Assembly: GCA_024196135.1 (NCBI GenBank) | Contig: JAMQCK010000363.1 | Span: forward strand, 1-26,053 | DNA from: Pleurotus ostreatus/Saccharomyces cerevisiae fusant | Lineage: Eukaryota; Opisthokonta | Direction: 5' to 3' | Length of the DNA stretch: 26,053 nucleotides | In this document: in pieces, positions 20,034 to 26,053 of the stretch | Numbering within the stretch: position 1 is the first letter of the stretch | Layout of the letters: the number at the start of each line of letters is the position of its first letter | Translations under genes and position numbers: made by a program | The notes under the pieces: model-generated | Databases searched by the model: none | The model's input: only the letters and a program-made list of their open reading frames with translations | Told to the model about the DNA's origin: nothing

Positions 20034-21650
20034 TGAACCAAATTTCGCATGGTTACTCTTCTTCATTGACATGGTCGTACCCTCCCCCTTTTCAGTTGAC
20101 GTGGGCTTATCATCCCTTTCCAATCATATCCTCCCAACCAAATCCCAGCATCATACGGACACTCGAATAACAATGTACTTTTACGATAGCAGGTTGTTTA
20201 CCAGTTGGTATGTGGTTGAAGTGAAAAATGCAGCCTGTCTCATGCGGTCTTGGCCTCCCGGATCTGGGCGCCTTGAGCTCCTCGGGAACTACGCATATAC
20301 CCTGCGCGTAAGCAGGATATCTCGCCGAGGCATGGCCTGCGAAGGGCGAGGTCAGGCGGTGGCTTGAGATCGTTACGTGGTGTCGGCCAATACGCTGGGA
20401 TAAAACCGGTGGGCGATGAGGGATCTTCGCTGAGCCTGAAGTTTTTGGGGCATCTGCAGACTGCAGTGGTGCGGACCATTCAGTAAGGCCACACCCTGAC
20501 TACCGGCGTTATTTCAGCGCCCGCAAAGCCAACTGAAGACTTTTCTGTATTCCTTTGCCTATCCTGGCGCATCGCGGGAGGGATGGTGCAGAAAAATAGA
20601 GCTCGCTCCGAGGGAGGTAAGGAAGTCCCATAAAAGCAAACCTTTTGTGTTACGACCAGTATATACGGTCGTCCGCCATTATTCTGGGGTACAAGTCGGA
20701 CCTCTCACTGCTCGGCGAACTCCGCGCGCGCGGGAAAATATAGCACGTGTTATTCGCTATGTGCGTCTCCCACGGTCTCGATTTATGGACGCAGCTGGCT
20801 TTTGTTGCTACCATCATGGGCGTCCATGTGCCCATATTGCCTTCGGTCACGCATTTGACCCTCTTCTTCTCCTTCTCGCGGTCCCCATGACCTTGAACGC
20901 TAGCTGCGCAGCTTTCGACTCGGTGGGCGAACAGCAATTCGTCCACTTCGTATTGCGAGTCTGACCAATGGTTGGTCTATCCGCCACACGATCTCATGGC
21001 TATGTACTATGCCCCGAAGTCATCTTTCAAACGTCGTTTTTGATGAACCAACAGAGACTGCACGCGTCTGCGCCTACGGACCTGATTGCCGGCTCCTGCG
21101 CCATCTTCACCTTCAGCGACCACCCTTCAAGCTCTACTATAGCCATGGCAATCATTGAGCAGTCTGGTCGGTTGTACTATGCCTCGGCTCCGAGAATTGC
21201 GGCCTCTCCATCTCGCCATGTGTGCCCAAGGCTCAATTCTGCTACCTACGCATCCGAATCGAGGAAGAAGGCTCCAACGCTTGCCTAATCCAGTATACCC
21301 TACGGAATCCCACCCATGTTCTTGACGAGTGGTAAGTCCGTCGCAAAAATTTGAATCATGCTTCTGAGACCGGGAATCGCAGAGGGATCTTCACCCAGGG
21401 TGTACGAGTTAGGAAAACCGCCTACATCGATGCTTCGGAGCGCGACTCGACGGTGATTGCGCGCATGCATCCTTGTGTAGGTCGGAAAAACCTGCAGTAT
21501 GTTGGTGGGGCCTCCGCTGACCAGACAGCAGCTCTCAGCACCCTCAATTGCGCTTGTCATGCGTAACTAGACTACTGCCGCAGCCTTCAACTCTCACCAT
21601 TGGCTCGCAGTAGGCACATGCGTCCAACGCCTCTATACAACCTTGCTATG

Positions 21651-21668
21651 ATGGGCGTCGACGCCCAT
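21651..21668. repeat. Perfect 18-bp palindrome upstream of glucoamylase
   Basis: ATGGGCGTCGACGCCCAT is identical to its reverse complement. It lies 389-406 bases upstream of the glucoamylase ATG, a normal distance for a fungal activator site. The half site GGGCGTC/GACGCCC is GC-rich. No known factor is assigned. Confidence 0.75.
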
Positions 21669-21981
21669 TCAATCCGCGAGGTACCATCCGGCGACCGTGC
21701 TTGTTGAACCGAAGCCTCTTTTCTCTGTGTCGACCTAGTTACTGGCATCAAAGCCTCTTTTGAGCCTCTTCGCTGCCTTCTTTCCCCATGCGACGGGTCA
21801 TACTGGCCCTAAGGCCGTCTCGCAGAAGTGCTCTCCATTCAATACCTGCGCCATAGCGCCGCGTGCTCAACCTCCTCAGCTGCTTTCCTTCACGGTTCTC
21901 GGCCGACTTTTGCCTGCCCGGGCCCCATGCCAAGTATACGGGCGCCATACCAGCGAGGACGCAAAGGTCATTTTCTGCACG

Positions 21982-21988
21982 TATAAAA
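21982..21988 (+). promoter_or_regulatory. TATA box of the glucoamylase gene
   Basis: TATAAAA lies 69-75 bases upstream of the ATG at 22057, with C/T-rich sequence between them, as expected for a strongly expressed secreted enzyme gene. Confidence 0.7.
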
Positions 21989-22056
21989 GCGTGCGCGCAC
22001 TCCGAGTTCTGCAGCGTCGGCTTCACCCCCCTTTGCCTACCGTCCTCTTCAGCGTC

Positions 22057-23719
22057 ATGGCTTTCACTATCACAGCTTCTCTCGTCGCCCTCGGCCTCGC
22101 TGCCATCGCTAAGGCGCAGTCCGGCACTGTTGAGGCGTACATCTCTTCGGAGTCGCCCATCGCGCAGGCTGGCATTTTGGCGGCCATTGGCCCCGACGGC
22201 GAGAACTCTGGCGGTGCTGCCGCTGGCGTAATTGTCGCCTCGCCCTCCGATTCGGACCCGGACTACCTGTACACCTGGACGCGCGACGCCGCGCTCGTCT
22301 CGAGGGTCCTCGTTGACCAGTAAGTCGTCTGCGGTCAGGCGCCGAGCGTTGCGCTAATACTTGCACCAGGTTCACCCAGGGCGGCGACTCGAGCTTGCAG
22401 AGCGTTATCGAGTCGTACGTGTCTGCTCAGGACACACTGCAGCACCTCGACAACCCCTCTGGTGGCTATGACTCCGGAGGGCTCGGCGAGCCCAAGTTCA
22501 ACATCGACCTGACGGCCTTCACGGACGCTTGGGGGTAAGTGAGCCTTACCACAGTTCGGGACGCTCGCTGACCACCATTTACTAGGCGCCCTCAGACCGG
22601 TAAGCATTCGTGCGCACCCACTGGTATGGCCTTGCTAATCGTCCTCAGATGGTCCCGCACTCCGCGCTCTTACGCTGATCACGTACGGCAATTCCTTGTT
22701 GAGCGGCGACAACTCGTCCTACGTTACGGACACCCTTTGGCCGATCATCAAGGCCGACCTGGACTACGTCGTCCAGTACTGGAACCAGCAGACGTGAGTT
22801 TATCAGCGCGCGCATTGCTTAGCGATGACTCATGTCCCTCAGCTTCGACCTCTGGGAGGAGGTCCAGTCCTCAGGCTCGTTCTTCACGAGCGTCGTGCAG
22901 CACGCCGCGCTCCGCCAGGGTGTCAGCTTTGCGAGCGCTGTCGGCGACGATGGTTCGTCCTACAGCTCCGCGGCCGACAGCGTCCTATGCGCCGCGCAGT
23001 CGTTCTGGAACGAGGACGGAGGCTACTTCAACGCGAACCAGGGCGGCGGCCGCTCTGGTATCGACAACAACGCCGTGCTCGCGAGCATCCATACCTTCGA
23101 CGTCGAGGCGGGCTGCGACGCGAACACCTTCCAGCCGTGCTCTGACCGCGCGCTGTCCAACCTGAAGGTGTACGTCGACTCGTTCCGCGGCCTGTACAGC
23201 ATCAACCCGACCGGCGACACCGACGCTATCCTCACCGGCCGCTACAAGGAGGACTCGTACCAGGGTGGCAACGTACGTGCACTTGACCCCGCTGTTCTTC
23301 CCAGCGCTGACCTATTTCACCAGCCCTGGTACCTCAACACCTTCGCCGTCGCTGAGCAGCTCTACGACGCGCTCACCACCTGGGACCAGGTCGGCTCAAT
23401 CGACGTCACGTCCACCTCGCTCGCCTTCTTCCAGCAGTTCTCCGACTCCATCGCCGAGGGCTCGTACGACTCGAGCTCGGACGAGTACAGCACACTCACG
23501 TCGGCAATCCACGACTGGGCCGACGGCTTCATCGAGGTCATCGCGAACTACACGCCGAGCGATGGCTCGCTCGCGGAGCAGATCAACAAGGACAGCGGCG
23601 AGCCGGCGAGCGCGCTGGACCTCACGTGGAGCTACGCGTCGGCGGTCACGGCGTTCAACGCGCGCGACGGGTTCGTTCCTGCTAGCTGGGGCGCCGCCAA
23701 TGTCACCGCTAGCTGCTAA
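22057..23719 (+). CDS. Secreted glucoamylase, GH15, without starch-binding domain
   Basis: This enzyme (1,4-alpha-glucosidase, EC 3.2.1.3) releases glucose from the non-reducing ends of starch and dextrins outside the cell. Exons: 22057-22319, 22370-22534, 22586-22599, 22649-22793, 22843-23272 and 23324-23719, 470 residues. Residues 1-20 are a signal peptide (MAFTITASLVALGLAAIAKA). The GH15 catalytic domain follows directly. YTWTRDAALV (74-77) is part of the substrate pocket. The general acid is Glu201 in FDLWEEV, and the general base is Glu424 in SLAEQINKDSGE. The end ALDLTWSYASA...PASWG is typical of the family. GDNSS, ANYT and NVT are likely N-glycosylation sites. The protein stops at the end of the catalytic domain, so the linker and CBM20 of the longer Aspergillus-type enzyme are absent. 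That suits soluble dextrins better than raw starch. Exon 3 has only 14 bases, yet is needed to restore WGRPQTDGPALRA. Confidence 0.95.
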
Positions 23720-24281
23720 GTCCGTGCGTGTGGGCCGGACGGCTACACGAGGCTCGGCATGTATCATAGCAAAAGACGTCGTACAGCGAGCATGGGATTT
23801 CTCATAGACACCACCTCGCTCTTCGACTCTATACCCAAAGTGACTGTATGGTCGCTATCCTGTTGTACCTTCTCTGAAACAATGTATACACTCATTTGAC
23901 CGACCTATGACTTGCCTTGCAAACGTACGCCTGTCTTGAGCCGGAGTCAACAAGCAAGCACAGATTTGGAAATCGGCGATCGATCTCAACAAAGCTTTCC
24001 AAACGGGGAAAGTCGATATTTGACGTTACTTGGACTTCCCATGAATTGTGATCTCTCGCTGTCATCACACTGGCTTAACGGTCAGCGAGCACAAGTACCC
24101 CAAGGACGCTGAACTCACAAGCCGAAGGTGCTGCTCACCGCTCACATGCGTGATCGCATCGTCGGTCGGTCGTGAGAACTGAGGCAGGTCCTATACCCAT
24201 CAAACGCGTTGATATCGCAGAGGTGACACCGTGGGGGGCGCAACAGCTTTTGCCTCGTCTTTCCTCTAACCACTGACTGCG
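23720..24281. other. Intergenic, glucoamylase 3' flank and promoter of the next gene
   Basis: About 560 bases between two + strand genes. No coding signal or repeat stands out. Confidence 0.5.
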
Positions 24282-24893
24282 ATGCGCACCATGGAGGCTG
24301 TCAGTCGTTGGCACGCCCTGGCATCATCTCCGATACGACTGCTTTTGGCCCTCTCACTGCTGCCCTTGGTGCGTGCAAGCCCAGATTGTGGTCATACGTA
24401 GGTGATTCTTCCCCAAAGCTCTGAGCTATGCTGACGACCCCTTGCGTAAAGATTCTGCTTCGACAAGACCGTTACAATAGCTTGCGGTGTCGCTCTTGGT
24501 ATCCGTAAGTTGAAACCGAGCAGTACTTAAAACGATGGAAGTCTGTAGCTGATGGACCACTCCCGCATAGTCCTGTTGATTATCGCTGCCGTCGTGGAAA
24601 TTCGCTGGCGGAGCGCCCAACAGAGCCGACAGGCATTCGAGCGTGCTCACAGGGAGTATGCAGAGGCGGTTGCGCAGGCTGAGAATGACCGCGCGGCGTA
24701 TGATATTGATCCACTGCCATTGCCACCTACCGCGCACGACTCGGGGTTGCGTTCACCTGTGCACGAGCTGCAGCCACCAGCGTATACCAGTCAACCACCA
24801 AGCGTCGTCGAGCCCGTGTATTCCCCAACAGGTGGCGCACACCAGCAGTTCCCGATGCATCCATCGGGAGCGTACCGGCCCGCGCATTGGTAA
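24282..24893 (+). CDS. Small single-pass membrane protein with PPAY motif
   Basis: Exons: 24282-24397, 24452-24504 and 24571-24893, 163 residues. The second intron (24505-24570) must be removed to restore the membrane helix, and its CGCATAG acceptor joins ...CGVALGI to LLLIIAAVVEIRW. Residues 1-32 are a signal peptide (LLLALSLLPLVRA). A very short outer segment has two cysteines (CGHTFCF). Residues about 45-66 span the membrane. The inner part starts with basic residues and a charged helix (QAFERAHREYAEAVAQAEND), likely coiled coil. The tail is Pro/Tyr-rich, and PPAY (125-128) fits the PY motif bound by WW domains of Rsp5/Nedd4-type ubiquitin ligases. Members of that adaptor class direct transporters to endocytosis. 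Whether this protein does so is inference. A second ATG at 24291 could also be the start. I do not recognise a named family. Confidence 0.8.
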
Positions 24894-25156
24894 CAGTGGA
24901 CGCCGATGACGAGAGGGCGCAGAAGATGTCGAGAAAGCGCAGAGGATGGAGGGTAGAGCGGGAAGAGCGAGCGAGCGAGTTGCATGTAGGATCATTTATA
25001 CAGGAGATAGTATATATACACAGTTCGTTGCTCCGTCCCCGGCCTGAAGTAGTACTTACAACCTGTTGCGAGGGTCTGTTGGACCCTCTCCTCGTTGGGT
25101 ATCATCAGCCCCCTCAGCTGCTGCCCAAAACCCCTTTATCTGACACCCATATCCCC
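24894..25156. other. Convergent intergenic region
   Basis: This short gap lies between the 3' ends of the small membrane protein gene (+) and the peroxin gene (-). It contains TATATATACA (about 25010-25019) and a C-rich run (25125-25175) that extends into the end of the minus-strand gene. No gene seen. Confidence 0.5.
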
Positions 25157-26053
25157 TCAACTACCACCCATACCCCCTAGACCGCCACCCATCGACGGCG
25201 CCGCGCGATGGATGGCGTTGCGCAGGCGTTGTCGCAGTGGGCTCTCGGTCGCGGCGTTGGGGCGCGCGGAGGTTTCGGAGAGGGGGCTGGAGCGCGAGAG
25301 CTTGTGGTCTTTGTCAGGGTCGACTTTGGAGTCGGGCGAGTTGGCGTTGGACGCGTGCGAGTCGGATCTCGAGTTGTTTGAGTCGACGGCCGTCTTGCCA
25401 TCCACAGCCGCCCTGCTATCGGTGGCTGTCTTCGCCTCGAAGTTGTAGTACAGGGAATTTTCCGCTAGTCGGCTGTGTTCTGGCGAGGGTTCGAGGGAGG
25501 CGGAGGAATTGGTCGAGTGCGGAGACAGACTTCGCTCGCCGGAGCGGAAGCGTCTTTCGCCAGAAAGATGCGGCGCCTCCACCGACCCGATGGGCGCGCT
25601 ATTCGTCGACGCGACAGTAGGCAGCCCTTTCGCCGCCATCCCGGGCGACAGCGACGGCGACTTCGACCGCGCGTGCGGGGACTTCGCTCGCGGCGTCGGC
25701 GTCGTCTCCTCAGGTCCGGACTCGTGCGCGACGCCCAAGGGGCCAGGTTCGGCGGGCTCAACGATCTCGTGCACAATCGCGACGCGCTGCCACCGCCGAA
25801 AGCGCGTGTACTTGCGCAGTCCGCCCTTCGCGCTCTGCGACTCCCACTTGTTGTCCCCGTATATCCACCCATCGGGGTCCGTCGGCAGCTCGTCCTCGGC
25901 GAGGTGATCGTGCTCGGAGTCGACCGTTGCGGCGTCGCTACCGTCTGCGGGTGCTGCAACGGTCGGCGAGTTCAGTTGCTGGAGTGTAGCGGACTCCTTC
26001 ATCATGCCCGCCGCGCGCATGAGGAGGCCCGAGTTCTCGCCCTCGGGCACGGG
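25157..26053 (-). CDS. Pex30/Pex24-like peroxin, C-terminal part (5' end outside window)
   Basis: The frame is open from the window edge to a TGA at 25157-25159, giving 298 residues without an intron. The core is TDPDGWIYGDNKWES followed by KYTRFRRWQRVA, the C-terminal dysferlin (DysFC) motif found in fungal peroxins of the Pex24/Pex30 group. These are membrane proteins of the endoplasmic reticulum and peroxisomes that control peroxisome number and membrane contact. The N-terminal membrane part and DysFN motif should lie beyond 26053. After DysFC comes a tail of about 200 disordered residues rich in Ser, Pro and Arg (RAKSPHARSKSPSLSPG, GERRFRSGERSLSP) that could be phosphorylated. It ends with a Gly/Met cluster (MGGGLGGMGGS). 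The internal imperfect repeat TDSRAAVDGKTAVDS is of note. Confidence 0.85.
   Translation of the reverse strand, partial: PVPEGENSGLLMRAAGMMKESATLQQLNSPTVAAPADGSDAATVDSEHDHLAEDELPTDPDGWIYGDNKWESQSAKGGLRKYTRFRRWQRVAIVHEIVEPAEPGPLGVAHESGPEETTPTPRAKSPHARSKSPSLSPGMAAKGLPTVASTNSAPIGSVEAPHLSGERRFRSGERSLSPHSTNSSASLEPSPEHSRLAENSLYYNFEAKTATDSRAAVDGKTAVDSNNSRSDSHASNANSPDSKVDPDKDHKLSRSSPLSETSARPNAATESPLRQRLRNAIHRAAPSMGGGLGGMGGS

Larger units (their letters stand above)
19771..22056. other. Long intergenic region and glucoamylase promoter
   Basis: This is 2.3 kb without a convincing gene. ORFs of 70-190 codons exist (for example 19819-20367 +, 20968-21288 +) but carry no motif. It contains a 10-bp-stem inverted repeat (20012-20033), a 12-bp CG palindrome (about 20722-20733), a perfect 18-bp palindrome (21651-21668), a direct repeat AAGCCTCTTTT (about 21712 and 21751), and the TATA box for the glucoamylase. 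CTGGGG (about 20684) and GTGGGG (about 21504) match the CreA/Mig1 consensus SYGGRG, which could mediate glucose repression, but such short sites occur often by chance. Confidence 0.5.

Noticed and set aside
19819..20367. 182-codon + strand ORF downstream of the F-box/LRR gene
   Set aside because: It has no conserved motif, is Cys/Ser/Trp-rich in the way random frames are, and overlaps the inverted repeat and likely 3' UTR.
1..26053. Transposons, CRISPR arrays or viral insertions
   Set aside because: No transposase, reverse transcriptase or integrase motif, long terminal repeat or regularly spaced repeat was seen.

Overview
This is a piece of nuclear DNA from a filamentous basidiomycete, most likely an agaricomycete. 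Protein-coding genes are packed closely and are cut by many introns of about 43 to 70 bases, with GTRNGT donors and CTGAC/CTAAC branch sites. The gene content is typical of mushrooms and wood-decay fungi. All gene models below were assembled by hand by joining exons so that frame, splice sites and family motifs agree. Nothing was checked against a database.

Layout: (1) 1-202, the end of an unrecognised + strand gene. (2) 607-2511 (-), a seven-helix STE3-type pheromone receptor, the class that determines B (P/R) mating type in basidiomycetes. (3) 2959-4391 (-), dynactin subunit 2 (dynamitin). (4) 4689-5280 (-), a Con-6 family protein made of three repeats. (5) 6271-7200 (-), an unrecognised protein with four predicted membrane helices. 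(6) 7201-8992, a gap with no convincing gene. (7) 8993 to about 10.2 kb (-), a basic, disordered, probably nuclear protein with an unresolved 5' end. (8) 10557-16961 (-), a giant gene of about 25 exons (about 1,740 residues). It has an N-terminal sacsin/HSP90-like ATPase fold and a long region that I recognise as DUF3684. (9) 17347-19770 (+), an F-box/leucine-rich-repeat-like protein with an AT-hook-bearing disordered tail, divergently transcribed from the giant gene. (10) 19771-22056, a long intergenic stretch with two notable inverted repeats and the glucoamylase promoter. (11) 22057-23719 (+), a secreted GH15 glucoamylase without a starch-binding domain, containing a 14-base microexon. (12) 24282-24893 (+), a small single-pass membrane protein with a cytosolic PPAY motif. 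(13) 25157-26053 (-, cut by the window edge), the C-terminal part of a Pex30/Pex24-like peroxin with a dysferlin C motif.

The genes do not form one pathway. The receptor is the most informative locus, because such genes usually sit beside prenylated pheromone precursor genes. I scanned the main intergenic gaps of the first 9 kb on both strands for a short ORF ending in a CaaX box and found none that convinced me. Items worth a second look are the receptor's odd last splice junction, perfect palindromes of 20 and 18 bp in intergenic DNA, the Con-6 repeat whose introns fall at the same place in two repeats, the fused F-box/LRR/AT-hook architecture, and the uncharacterised DUF3684 ATPase.
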